Below are positions 1 through 11,844 of a stretch of 64,000 nt of DNA, piece by piece. The notes beneath the pieces are model-generated. The model was not told the origin of the DNA, searched no databases, and was given only the letters and a program-made list of their open reading frames with translations. Location: positions 421,385 through 485,384 of the forward strand of contig JAHLKD010000027.1 in assembly GCA_025526935.1 (NCBI GenBank). The letters run 5' to 3'. The stretch is from Cladochytrium replicatum (taxonomy: Eukaryota; Chytridiomycota; Chytridiomycetes; Cladochytriales; Cladochytriaceae). A program made the position numbers and the translations under genes. The stretch's first letter is position 1, and each line of letters begins with the position of its first letter.

Positions 1-1609
1 CTGGCTGAGTTTCAACTTCTCGCCAGCAGCAACGCGAATCATGCACTCGACGAGGTCCAGACCGGTGATGTACTCAGTGATAGGGTGCTCGCTTTGGGAA
101 ACAGAAATCAGCATTAGACAGATGAACATGATTCAGAAACTCACACTTGAAGACGGGTGTTCATTTCCAAGAAGTAGAAGTTTCGCTGAGGGTCGACAAG
201 GAACTCGCAGGTACCGGCAGAGTAGTAGCCGACACGACGGGCAAGGGCAACAGCTTGTTCACCCATGGCTTTGCGGGTAGCCGGGTCGATGTGTGGGGAA
301 GGAGCCTCCTCAATGACCTTTTGGTTTCGGCGCTGGATCGAGCACTCACGTTCGGGGAGGTAGTACTGTGCGAGGATATCAAGGTTTGGGAATAGATGAA
401 CTACTATACGCTTGTCCTTCTTAAGACACTTACGACGTTGCCGTGCTGGTCACCAATGAGCTGAATTTCAATGTGCCTGGGGTGCTCGATGAACTTTTCG
501 ACAAGAAGACGGTCGTCGCCAAAGGATGATTTGGCTTCAGCTGCGGAGAGACGGAACGCGTCCTTAACTTCGGCGTCGGTGTATGCGATACGCATTCCCT
601 TTCCACCACCACCAGCAGAGGCTTTGACCATCACTGGGTATCCAATATCCCGTGCTGAAAGGAAATCATTGATTAGCCAAGAGCACGCGAATAGATGCTT
701 CGTTACACTCCGTTGTCCCACTAGGCAATGTAGCATCCCATCTAATCACCCGCAATTCGCATATTGCCTTTTCAATTCATTGCCATGGCACTACCCTGCA
801 CAACTTTCCAGCTTTGCGCTGATTTACTTCCCACACCTTCTCTCAATGCCATGGCGCTCGCAGCAGATCTTTCAAGCCCTGCGCTGATTTCCTTCCCATA
901 TTCTCTCTCACCAAACACATACCAATCTTGACGGCGTGGTCCGCATCAGCGCAAACACCGTTGAATCCGGGAATCGTCGAGACTCCAGCCTCTTTGGCAA
1001 TAATCTTGGATTCAATCTTGTCGCCCATGGCATGCATCGCGTATTCGTTAGGTCCTATAAAGGAAATGCCGAGTTCGTCCAGTGCTTTGACAAAGTGAAA
1101 GTTTTCGGAGAGGAAACCGTAACCGGGGTGAACAGCCTGAGCACCGGTCTTTTTGATCGCATTGAGAATGTTTGGCATGACGAGGTACGACTGGTTTGTC
1201 GGCGGAGGACCCTTTTTTGAAGAAAGCAACAATCAATGTTACGAATTATGTTGAGGTATCCCTTTGAACATACGACGTTGACAGCCTCGTCCGCCATTTG
1301 GACGTGCATAGAGTTTGCATCTGCATCAGAGTAGATTGCGACGGTCTTGATGCCCATTTTCTTTGCTATTAGCGGAAGCAATGAGTGATACGAAATAGAC
1401 AGATCTGAGCTATGACATTACATACCAGTTTTCATGACTCTGACAGCGATCTCGCCACGGTTAGCGACAAGGATCTTGTCGAACATCTTTGAGGAAGAGG
1501 GAGCAGGGTATGAGACATGGGAGGAGAGCTGACGAGCGGTAACGGTAATTGAGAGAGCAGGCGACCTCGCGTAGCGCACTGCGGTAGTAGATCTGAGCGA
1601 CCTCAGCAT
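1..1609 (-). CDS. PCCA: Propionyl-CoA carboxylase alpha subunit, N-terminal part (runs off left edge)
   Basis: Biotin-carboxylase half of mitochondrial propionyl-CoA carboxylase, which uses ATP and bicarbonate to carboxylate biotin so the beta subunit can make methylmalonyl-CoA. Six exons are readable: 1426-1609, 1274-1365, 923-1211, 434-654, 145-365 and 1-91, all with GT-AG introns and consistent phases. The ATG at 1609 opens an Arg/Ser-rich mitochondrial presequence of about 40 residues. It is followed by [13 protein letters not shown], the ATP-grasp glycine loop [35 protein letters not shown] and [25 protein letters not shown] favours PCCA over methylcrotonyl-CoA or pyruvate carboxylase, and the divergent partner is the beta subunit. 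The end of the carboxylase domain and the biotin-carrier domain lie outside the window. Confidence 0.95.
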
Positions 1610-1861
1610 TGTGTCGTAGTGAATGACTGTTTGGGGGGGTTGAGGTTCTAAAATAGCCGTGAGCTTTGTGCTTGTGCTGGGGGTCGCCGTGTTCCTTTCT
1701 GGGTATAAGTGCTGCCGTGACTCTTCGTGTGGCTGGCTGTGGTGTGACGTGACTCACGGCTCAAATAATAACCAACTGCTGCAACCCCACTGGGTCTAAA
1801 TACAGACTGGCCCTCGCTGCTCTCAACGACAATTACCCCTAAATCCTTGTATAACCTCACA
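1610..1861. promoter_or_regulatory. Shared divergent promoter of PCCA and PCCB
   Basis: These 252 bp separate the ATGs of the two subunits of one enzyme, which are transcribed in opposite directions, so both core promoters must lie here. A TATA-like ggtataag sits near 1701 on the plus strand. I see no other clear motif. A bidirectional promoter that keeps subunit stoichiometry is an inference from the layout. Confidence 0.6.
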
Positions 1862-4133
1862 ATGGCATCCCTGTCAACGGCCTCGCTCGCCCGTATCGCC
1901 GCTTCCTCAAGATCTGCGGCTGTCGCCCGCTCGGCGGCGACCCGCCTTGCATCCCTCGCTCTCATCAACAACAGAATCACCTCACTCCAGCGATCATCGT
2001 CATCGCTCGCTACCTCAAAGGAACAGGTTCGTCTGTTGCAGTATTGTTTCTTCACGTAATAATGTAATTCTCTTACGTCACCAGCAAGCCATCCAGAGAA
2101 TCGCTGAAAAGCGTCAGGATGCCTTTCTCGGTGGGGGTGAAAAAAGAATCGCTGCCCAGCATGCAAAGGTATTCATATTGTGATAGATCTCTTGTTTTGA
2201 ACGGCATTTGCTAACTAGAAATGCTAAAGGGAAAACTGACTGCTCGCGAGCGTATCGAGTTGCTGCTCGACATCGGCTCTTTCAGAGAATACGACGCCTT
2301 TGTTGAGCACCAATGCGTTGACTTTGGCATGGATGAATCTCACGTACGTGGTTTGAGTTGTGGGAATTTGTAGTGGCGAGTTGCACTCTGTTGACCATGG
2401 AGAGATATAATCTCGACCATATTATCAATCTAACACTCTCATTATTAGATCACGGGCGATGGTGTTGTCACTGGTTACGGCACCATCAACGGTCGCCTTG
2501 TCTATGTTTTCTCTCAGGACTTTACCGTCTATGGCGGCTCGCTCTCCAAAATGCACGCCCAGAAGATTTGCAAGGTAATCACAAGGAAAGGAAGGTGTTT
2601 CTTGTGTGGTTATGTCTAGGCACATCACAGTTATTGATCTGTATTGTGAGACATGCTCAGTCAAACTCTGTGCATCCATGACTTAAGTCTCTGACTCGCT
2701 GATTATTTAATGGCTTCCAGATCATGGACCAGGCTGTCCTCGTCGGTGCACCCGTCATTGGTCTCAACGACTCTGGTGGAGCTCGTATCCAGGAAGGTGT
2801 TGACTCACTTGCCGGCTACGCCGACATTTTCCAACGCAATGTCGACGCGTCGGGTGTCGTCCCCCAGATCTCGGTCATCATGGGTCCCTGCGCTGGTTTG
2901 TACTTAACTATTCGACTTTTCATTGTTTGAGTAACCCTCGTGTACTTCAGGTGGTGCCGTGTACTCACCCGCTCTCACTGACTTTACCTTGATGGTTCGC
3001 GACACCTCATACCTCTTTGTCACCGGTCCCGACGTTATCAAGGCCGTCACCCACGAGGAAGTCACTCAGGAAGACCTTGGTGGCGCAAAGCCCCACACTA
3101 CCAAGTCCGGTGTTGCCCACCTCGCTTTCGACAATGATGTCGAGGCTCTCGCCAAGTATGTCGAGTCTGCTGCTGGTTCAAAAAGGTTTCCCTAAATTCG
3201 TTTATCAGAGTCCGCCAATTCGTCGACTTTTTGCCCCTTTCCAACCGCCACGAGGTTCCCGTCCGGCCCACTGCCGACCCCATGTACGTGTGAGATGAGT
3301 ACTGCTGTGACATCCATCTAACGACAAGTCTTTCAAAAGTGACCGTGTTGACCCCGTTCTCAACACCATCGTCCCCGCCGACTCCACCAAGGCCTACGAC
3401 ATGAAGGAAGTCATCTCCCGCGTATGCAACAATAGTGCCGAATCAATGACCGTGAGGCTTACTTTCAGATATTGTTAAGATCTGCGACGACGGCGAGTTC
3501 TTCGAGGTCATGCCTGACTACGCCAAGAACATGGTGATCGGTTTCTCCCGTCTCGACGGCCAAACCGTCGGCATCATTGCCAACCAGCCCCTCATCTCCT
3601 CTGGTGTCCTCGACATCAACTCCTCCGTCAAAGCCGCGCGCTTCGTTCGATTCCTTGACGCCTTCAACATCCCCATCTTGACTTTCGTCGACGTGCCCGG
3701 CTTCCTTCCCGGTGTGCAGCAGGAGCACGGCGGTATCATCAAGCACGGCGCCAAGCTCTTGTACGCGTACGCCGAGGCAACGACGCCCAAAATCACGGTC
3801 ATCACGCGCAAGGCCTATGGGGGCGCGTACGACGTCATGAGTTCGAAGCACTTGAAGGGCGACATGAACTACTCGTGGCCCACGGGAGAGATTGCCGTCA
3901 TGGGCGCTAAGGGAGCCGTTGAGATTATCTTCCGTCACGCCAAGGACAAGTCGCAAGCCGAGGCGGAGTACATTGCCAAGTTTGCAAACCCGCTCCCGGC
4001 CGCGCAGCGCGGCTTCGTTGACGACATTCTGTTGCCGTCGACTACGCGCGAGACGATCATCAGAGACCTCAAGATGCTCAAGAGCAAGGACCGAAAGCCG
4101 CCAACGAAGAAGCACGGGAACATCCCGTTGTAA
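1862..4133 (+). CDS. PCCB: Propionyl-CoA carboxylase beta subunit
   Basis: Carboxyltransferase subunit, which moves carboxyl from biotin to propionyl-CoA in the mitochondrion. Exons: 1862-2026, 2085-2168, 2230-2343, 2449-2574, 2721-2895, 2951-3155, 3209-3283, 3340 to about 3420, and 3469-4133. The ATG at 1862 starts an Ala/Ser/Arg-rich presequence. Family landmarks appear in order: [56 protein letters not shown], then in the last exon [23 protein letters not shown] and [19 protein letters not shown], ending in HGNIPL as in animal PCCB. The length of about 562 residues is normal. The exon 8/9 junction (3420-3468) does not keep frame with the obvious GT donor at 3422; a GC donor at 3420 or a small sequence error would fix it. 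Confidence 0.95.
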
Positions 4134-5848
4134 AAGCAGATTGAAGGTTTAGGTATACATGGTTTATATTTGTTTTGTTGAACATGAAGAAAAATACTTG
4201 TGCTCTGATTTTTTGTCGATACAAACCATTTCAAGATTGCACTTTTTTTTTGGGTCTGACCTTCGCCAGCCGGACATGGATATTTATTATTCATATGGCA
4301 CTGCCCACACTGGATAACCAAGAACATATCAAGCCACCTTTGACGGGCAATATGCTCAATTGTGATTCTTATGAAGTTTGAGAGGAACGAACACAGCCCA
4401 TGATGACTTGACTTGCTGGCTGGCGTTGGCAAACTAAATAACAGTAAATATTATCTGTCATGGATAGATCAGCACAAATCACAGTGCAACACATACATGT
4501 AAAAGAACCCCGAAAAAACCTCTCTCAACACCCCCGAAGACACTGACGAGAAATCCCGACACCTGGTAGCCAGGATCCCAAGACATAAGAAAGTGTGGTG
4601 AGGAAATAACAATGATCCAACTAAGAACAAGAAAACTCACCATGTGCCGTACTGTTCACAATAGCAAGAGGAGCAACTTCCAGAAGTTCGAGAAACAATG
4701 GGTGAATATTGGCGTGTTGAAAAAGGTGTGTGATCTGGGATTGAGAGAGGGGAGATGGTGGCTATTGTTGATTGTTTTGTTTCTTTCATAAAAGACTTCT
4801 TTGTTTTGTTTTGTTCCGAAAAAAAATGAGAAATGTTTGTTCATTGTTACAAAAAGTTTATTGTGGCTTCTAGAGGTTTCGAACCTCGACCTCCTTATTG
4901 TTCATTTGATAATGTATCCTGTTAACTTTTGACAGTTAATTGAGATTGGATTGGTTCTATGTCTTTGTTATTTTGTTGAACTCGGAGTGAAACTTTTTGG
5001 GCCGGCGCTCCAGAAGTTTCCAGACCACCGGCAACTGTGGAGGACTTGCCAAAGGAGGAAAGCTGGCGCCGCTGCTGACGTGGAGGATTACGCAAGCAGT
5101 GGCGGAGACCAAAATCAGGGAAGTCTTGGGAAGAGCTGGGGAATAGATAGATCTCATTTGAGTTTCCAGCTCGAACGGCGTGATGAGGCAATGGTTGGCA
5201 CGAAGCTCTTGGGAACTTGCTCTACAGTAGGTCGGTTTGTGTCCGATGATGCTTTCTTGCTGAAAGTGCGGTGTGGGGTGGGTTGGTAGAGCCAGTCGGG
5301 TGGTGGTGGTTGGTGCGCAAATTGGGATGTTGGTCTTAGATCAACGACTCCAGCTCAGATTTTGAAAAGATTTGGCGCATTTCTGTGACAGCTCTGTTGC
5401 TATTACTTTTGAAGAAGTACTAGTAGGTGAAGGCATCGTGATCTAATGAAATGGTTATGAAGTTTCTAATGCTGAGAGAAGGTGGAGAGATCTTGAATTT
5501 GGAAGTTGAGCATGACATTGGTATGCGATTCAAAAAGAAAGTTGGTGGCAGTGGGAGCCCTTAATCACTCTCAGGTGGCAAGCGGTCCGTACCTTCATCT
5601 GGGCCAGGAGCGTGCGGCGGAGGTGGTGGTCGCTCACAGTTCGTCGCCTCTTGAAGAAAACTTTGCAACTCTTTGAATCAAATGTTGCAACGTAGCAGGC
5701 ACGTCTGTAATATGTAATGATCCCAATGTTTAAAGTGTATAATAATGCTACCGAGAATCCACCATTTCTCTGCAGGTTCTTCGGCTAACTATCGATGTGT
5801 GATTACAGTTCACTTCAATTCCAAATTTGGGAAATAGGTTCTGACCCC
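4134..5848. other. Intergenic, no supported gene; tRNA-like 3' half
   Basis: This lies between the converging ends of PCCB and the GPCR gene. Open frames here are short and lack recognisable domains. At about 4865-4900 the minus strand reads a T-arm with GGTTCGAAACC and an acceptor-like AGAAGCCA, but no matching 5' acceptor, D-arm or anticodon arm folds upstream. It is therefore at best a tRNA relic. A minus-strand frame at 4922-5191 is basic and Arg/Ser-rich but unidentifiable. Confidence 0.4.
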
Positions 5849-8800
5849 TTATGCACCCTGCTCTTTATCCGGCGCCTTTTCGGCCGCCACCTTCCGCCCC
5901 AGCGGACCTTTGTCAGGCCTGAGCAGTTCCACCCACTTCGCATACTCATCCTCCTTCCTAAAGTCAATCAACAACGAGCACCCTTGCTCTCCGACCATAT
6001 CCGCGGTATTGCTCATTTGGTTGCTCGACATGGTCACCGCATTAGGTGTGGACGATAGCATGCTGTTCGCGCCTGCTGAGTTTGTGATCGAGTTCCCGCC
6101 GTTGGCGTTGGGCTGGTAGAGTCCAATCGTGAAGAGCTTCCTACTAGTGTCCGCACGGGTGTAGCCCAGTTTCCAGTATCGAAGGTTAATCACAGTTCCT
6201 GTGTTGAGAGTCGACGAGTTTGCATCGAAAAGGAGAATGAGATGGTCATCGTAGAATACGCCGACTTTGGACTGCCACGCTGCGAGGAGTCCCTTCTTGA
6301 AAAGCACCGAGATCACATTGTTCGTTTTTCCAAAGCCTTTGTTCTGTTATGAAAGTTCAACATCTTCGCGAATATATGCAGCATTTCTTTGTCCTACCAT
6401 TTCGGCCTTCGCTTTCGCGGCTCGGTTACCCATGGTAGTCATACCACCAAAGTTTGTCCTGACCGCCATCCCGATCCCAGTTGAATGCGAATGTGATCCT
6501 GAATCCGAGGTCGAATTCGTTTCCACAGGGTCCCTCCACGCATCGAAAAATAGACGTTTCCCGAACAACATTCCAAAGCCGAATGCGTTGGGATACACCA
6601 ACAGCACCACTTTAAACCAGAACTTGACATTGTAGTCCGCGATGACGGACGCCATGAGAAGTGGCACGAGGACCGCAATCGTGACGACGGCATTATAAAC
6701 CGAGTACCCAATCTGAGTTGTTTCTGAGAAGAGGTCGCGGACGTTCCGGGTCAGGAAGGCAACAGCGGCAGCGATGAGCAGGAGAACGGCATTGAAAGCA
6801 TAGAATAGGCCGAGAATAATGGAGTCAACTTGGGGGCGGTCAGAGGCGCAAACGTAGAACTGGTCGATTGAGTTGGTGATGAAGGCGAGTTGGGGTCGCT
6901 TTGGCGCCGCGGCGGTCCATGCAATCGCGAGAATCTGAAGCAGTGTGCGTTAAACAGTGATCTACTTAAAAATTTGTGCTTCGTGAGCTACCAAGTTCGG
7001 AAGGACGAGTGCACCAACACCAATTAGAAGTTCAGTATTTGGAATGGCCATTTTGACACGAGTCGAGTTGGCAAAGATCCTTCGGAGCAAGAGTGAGGGT
7101 AAGATTTCAGTTCAACTCCAATCTCGTAGAGTGTAATCATAAATACCTGTAGACTCTGTAGTTTTTCACCAAGATGCATCCAACCACAATGCCATAGGAA
7201 CAAGGCACAATAAACGTCTCCACCGCGCACTTCCACTCCGTTGGCTCTCCGATGTCAATCAGTGCCACCAGATCGAGTCCGAGCATACCCGCAAGGATAA
7301 AGTACACAAACACTGGGCTCATCGCCTTCACAACCGGATGCGCACCTTTCACCGCGATGATCACCATGCCTGCCACGATCGCAAGACCAACAAACAACAC
7401 GATTCCAAGTACCGCACCTCCGCTGCCTGATGACCACGGCGTGGTGAAGATAACGCCTGTCGTGGGTGGGACGACTTTGAGGTCGCAGACGGGCCAGACG
7501 ATGTCGCCGAACGGGAAATTGCGGAGATCGGTGGGGCCGGTGACGACTGTCGCAGATACGGATGACGTAGTGCAGTTGACGTAGCGGAAGTCCAAGGCGT
7601 CGGGGGTCATGAGTGTGCCGGTCATGACGAAAGGGAAGGGATACTTTGAGGCGTTTCGGTTGGGAATGACGAGGCGGTTCCCGAAGGGATATTGGCCTGT
7701 CTGAAGGTAGATTGTTTGGAGTGCGATTGGCAGGTAGCCTTGAGCGTACTCTTGTTGGAGGACGGTGTATTGTTGCTGGTGGTTGATCATCGCTATGCGT
7801 GCCGTAAGCAAAAGCTGTTTTGTTAGGAGATGCTTTTAAGTAGGACTCACCTTCAACAACGCACGTTGAGCTGTCAAAAGATCCCATGGCAACGTTGGTA
7901 CCTTGTCCCGTTGGGATACCCAATGACTGGAAGACACCGAGAATCCTGTCAGTAGGTGCGTTAGATACATTGCAAGTGACTTGTTCCACGCAAAGTTCAA
8001 TCATACCAACACGTAGAACCGGACTCTTGAACTATCCACCGTGTCGATTTCGGGAAGAACGAAACAACACTGCTTATCTTCTGTGCTGCAGCGATCGAAT
8101 TACTCGACAAAACTCCGAGGTAGGTTGCATTGACCCCAGTCCCTGACAAAACACCAAGGAATCCTGAACAACGAACGCTTTCTCCTAACGTTGGCGCATC
8201 CGTATCCGTACACAGCGCCTGTGTCGCGAGCGGGTTCTCCTTCAAAAGCTGCTGCGCAAGGTTGGCGCCTGCCACGCCCTCATCGTTTCCAATGAATGCT
8301 AGCATGTCGCTAAAGTTTCCTTGCACATTGGCGAAACCAGAGCCCGAGTTGACTCCCACGATCGGGATCTTTTTGTCCCTTGCAGGGATCAACACGGGGA
8401 CAAACAAAGCTTGTCGTGAAAGCGAGACAATCCAGCCCGCACTTTTGACAGGGTCGTTGTTGTTTGTGACGTTGGCAATGAAGCTCGCTGCGCCGACACC
8501 GTCGGTGACTTCTGTGACCATCTCGATGGTGGACACTCCAGAGTCGACTTCGCCTCTGTAGATACCGGAGCGCCAGTTGGTCCAGAAGCCAGAAGCACGA
8601 CGGGCGTGGGAGGCGACAGTGAAGAAGGCAGATGTGCGGTTGACAGGGAAAGCGCCGTCGGGGAATCCGGCATCGCGGGCGTTGACGTAGGCGTTGAATC
8701 CGGACATGAGGTTTTGGGCTTTCAGTGAGGCGGATTGGTAAACTACCGGCCCTGTCCACAGGTGTGTGTTGTCGACCTTTGTGTAGCGGTATTTGAAACT

Positions 8801-9939
8801 AAAACCATGTTTCTCATCGAGACTCACCTTGATGCTGCCCATTTGGAACAGATGTGACAGCGTCACAGCGAGGTATCCCTGCATGTACTCTTGGTGGTCA
8901 ATGATAGTATGAATGATGTTGGCTCCCATTCCCGCCAGTGCAGTCATGGATGGACCCACGGCGACCACCGGAATAGATTTAGTGCGAAGCAAGTTGTACA
9001 ACTCATCCCCTGCTTGTCCGACAAGAAGAGTGACAAGTTTCTCACTTGGAGCAATGATAGCGTTGACTGTTGTGCCTGAATTCAAGCGTGTTACGAGCGC
9101 TGATTTGGCATCCGTGAGTCGGCTTGGGTCCAAATCGATGAATTCTTCGAGCGTTCCTTGAATCTCATCTGTGCCCGCTCGAGCACCGGCGCAAACGGCA
9201 TCCGTTCCGGCATCAAGACCTTTGGAAGGGTTCACACAGAGAACCAGAGCTCGGGTTGTGATAGCAGACGTGTTCCGTAGTGACCTAGTGTTCAATAGGT
9301 TAGATCATACTGCCATCTTTGGTTTCAATTCAACCAACTGGATCGCCTGATACCCGCTCATGGTATTGTTTGGACCAATGTATGAGAGAAGCCGTCTCCC
9401 CATTGACACGACTTGATCTTCGCCGCTAATTACGCTGACGACGCTGATGTTGGGGAAACTGTTGAGCGCTAGCTGGAATGCCGAGTTTGACGGGGTCCCC
9501 TTGATGGGGATATTGCTGATGATTGAGCCATGGTACCCTTCATTGATCAGTCCAAGGAAAACATTGCTCAGTCCATCCGGTTGGTTTGATCTCTACATAG
9601 CCGCATGAGCGTGATCGTTGCTTTCAATTGTTTCTTTATACATACATCAAAGCTGTCGAGTGAGACCCCAGCGTCCGCCGCAGCACGTTTTGCGCCAGCA
9701 GAAAACGCAAGCATCTCGCCGTTACCAAAGGTGTACTGTGTACTCAGGATGATCCGCACGTTTTGACGGTTGAAGCAGGGGCAGTTGAGGTTCTTTCGGA
9801 GAGGATCATCTTGTGCGACTATAGTTGAGCTGTTGCTCGAAGTGGATGAAGTTGGCTGCGCTTGGACCAGATGAATCCATTGAGCTACCAAAGAGATCCC
9901 AAACAACGCCGAGAATGTTTTCAGCTTGAAACCGATCAT
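5849..9939 (-). CDS. Class C (GABA-B-like) GPCR with two tandem PBP ectodomains and a PH-like tail
   Basis: Predicted plasma-membrane receptor of 1230 residues from eight exons (9646-9939, 9354-9592, 8066-9284, 7851-8025, 7147-7792, 6992-7079, 6398-6934, 5849-6343). A signal peptide (ATG 9939, cleavage near VQAQP) is followed by two consecutive type-1 periplasmic-binding-protein domains, roughly residues 50-350 and 360-780. They share landmarks: YIGPNNTMSG versus FIGNDEGVAG, and EYMQGYLAVTL versus EYAQGYLPIAL. Seven membrane segments follow, with TM1 at VLGIVLFVGLAIVAGMVII and a 7TM_3-like NVRDLFSETTQIGYSVY. The C-terminal ~160 residues run from VLFKKGLLAAWQSK to DEYAKWVELLRP, the pattern of a PH domain with its closing Trp helix. 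The ligand is unknown. The seven-helix class is firm and the PH call is tentative. Confidence 0.88.
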
Positions 9940-10244
9940 AATTATTTCGCTTGAGAAGGAGGACCCAGCTCCTTTTTAAAGGTTATGAAAGAAGTGTTTA
10001 TGCACAACAAAGCGAATGGACTCCAATCACATGTAGTTCGGTAGTTTGTGGACGTCGCCAGCAATGTGATCAGAATCTACTTTGCTTTTCTAGTGGTCTA
10101 TTTTTCTAATAAATAAACAATCGTTGCATGTGGTCAGCATGAGAATTCTGTTACATTTCTACTATTTTGTCACATAAAGTCCAAACAAATACTTTAACGC
10201 CAGTGTTACTCGTGGCTGAGTCAGCAAACAAAACCGCCGAAAAA
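9940..10244. promoter_or_regulatory. Divergent intergenic region, GPCR / SR protein
   Basis: Upstream sequence of two genes transcribed away from each other (305 bp). It is AT-rich with no motif I can name. Promoter role is inferred from position only. Confidence 0.4.
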
Positions 10245-11844
10245 ATGTCTGGTAGCCGTGTGTACTTTGGTAAGTCCACGTTGCGGCGGGAGATATGGAT
10301 CTCCATTTCTTACCTTTTCACAGGTCGCCTCCCGCGCGACTGCACTGAGCGCGAACTCGAGCGTCTCGCCCGTGACTTTGGCCGGGTCAAGGACATCCGT
10401 CTCCTATCCGGTTTCGGCTTTGTCGAGTTCGACGACAAGCGCGATGCTCGCGACTGTATCGAAAAGCTGGACGGCTCAAAGTTGATGGGTGAAAGGTGTG
10501 CTATCGCTCGGATTTTGAAGACGTGTTAGTAACCTGGTATTGTGGTTTAGGATTCAAGTCGAGCAGGCTCGTGGGGAGAGGGGTGGTGGACGTCGCGGCG
10601 ATCGAGACGGAAGTCCTCCCCGACGATCCTTCCGAGGAAACTTCAGGTTTGATACTATGATAATCGATTGGACCTTTTTATCAGATTTGCTGACGGTTTG
10701 GTGCAGGTTGATTGTTGAGCACTTGCCGAGTCGTACTTCGTGGCAGGTAAGGCTAACGTGGCCATTTAAGCTCCCTTTGTGCTCTATTTTCTGTTATCAA
10801 ATATTGGCGGCGAATGGGGTTAGGCTAGTCTTGTGGTTTCAATTCGAGAGAAATTTCTGTTATGATCCAATTGCTGAAGCCCAAATCGAAACACACAGCT
10901 GGCTTCGTTCAATTTCATTGATGGGTCGACGAAGTGTTTTACGCCGACTACTTTGGTGAATGCTGGTTCTTTGGATCTGTTTCTACCGTCTTCTGTTTAT
11001 CTACGATGTGCATGTTGTGTGTCGTGGAAACCTGCGCTCCGATTTGGCTTCCCGGTGTTACCGTGCTTCTAGTGTTCCAAATGGCAAACTGCATTTTGGT
11101 GGTCTGTTTGAGTACCGTCGAACATCCGTTCTGGTCTCTGGAAGCTGGCTGTGGATTCGAGGAAGGGAGATTAGTTAGATGCTCTGTGGGACTTTCAAAA
11201 GAGGCAGACTAGTCGTTTAGGCTCTTTCTATCTACTGTTAACTCTGGAACCTGGTTTCTTCTTGGTGGACTCTTTGTTCTCTGGGAGATATCACCTAAAA
11301 TCTCGAGGCGTTAACTGTGGGACCTTGACACACTTTGGACCAACTAGGATCTCAAAGATTTGATGCGCCGTGCTGGCGAAGTAGTATTTGCGGACGTTGA
11401 CAGGAATGGCGACGGGTTGGTGCAAGCTACCTTGGAATTTGGATGTTGTGTTAATGTGACCAAATCTCAGGATCGTGGAGTTTTCGACTGCTAGGGACAT
11501 GGAAGAGGCGATAAAATTGTTTGATGACACTGACTATCATGGCAAGCGGATCTACGTGAAGGAGGTAAAGTGGCGAAGACGCACACTTCTGCATGTTTGG
11601 AGTAACATCTGAGTTTTGTGCGTCCCAGGCCCCACGCTCAGGATCACCGAGTGGCGACCGGAAGGATCGCGATCGGTCTGATCGCGGGGACAAGGATCGC
11701 GACCGCAATGGCGACCGGGACCGCGACCGCGGCGACCGTGACCGTGGCGACCGTGACCGTGGAGACCGTGGAGACCGTGACCGTGCCAGGTCAAAGGAGC
11801 GCAATCGCTCCGCTTCACCACCTTCCCGTCGCCGATCACCTTAA
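10245..11844 (+). CDS. SR-family splicing factor with two RRMs and an Arg-Asp-rich tail
   Basis: Nuclear RNA-binding splicing regulator of the SRSF1/SRp type, 236 residues. Exons: 10245-10269, 10324-10495, 10551-10646, 10707-10746, 11348-11415, 11471-11564, 11629-11844. The first RRM carries RVYFGRLPRDCTEREL (RNP2) and GFGFVEF (RNP1), followed by an RGG-like linker with GERGGGRRGDR. The second RRM reads LIVEHLPSRTSWQDLKDLMR, then ADVDRNGDG and DYHGKRIYVKE; WQDLKD is the conserved helix of SRSF1-type pseudo-RRMs (SWQDLKD). The tail is built from RD, GDRD and RGDR repeats with only a few RS dipeptides at the end (RNRSASPPSRRRSP). The intron between exons 4 and 5 is 601 nt, far longer than the others (~55-65 nt), and may hold regulatory sequence. 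Confidence 0.9.

Noticed and set aside
3465-4115. 216-aa open frame on the minus strand
   Set aside because: Exact antisense of the conserved last PCCB exon; no family resemblance.
3892-4152. Arg/Ser-rich 86-aa frame resembling an RS domain
   Set aside because: Out-of-frame reading of the PCCB last exon.
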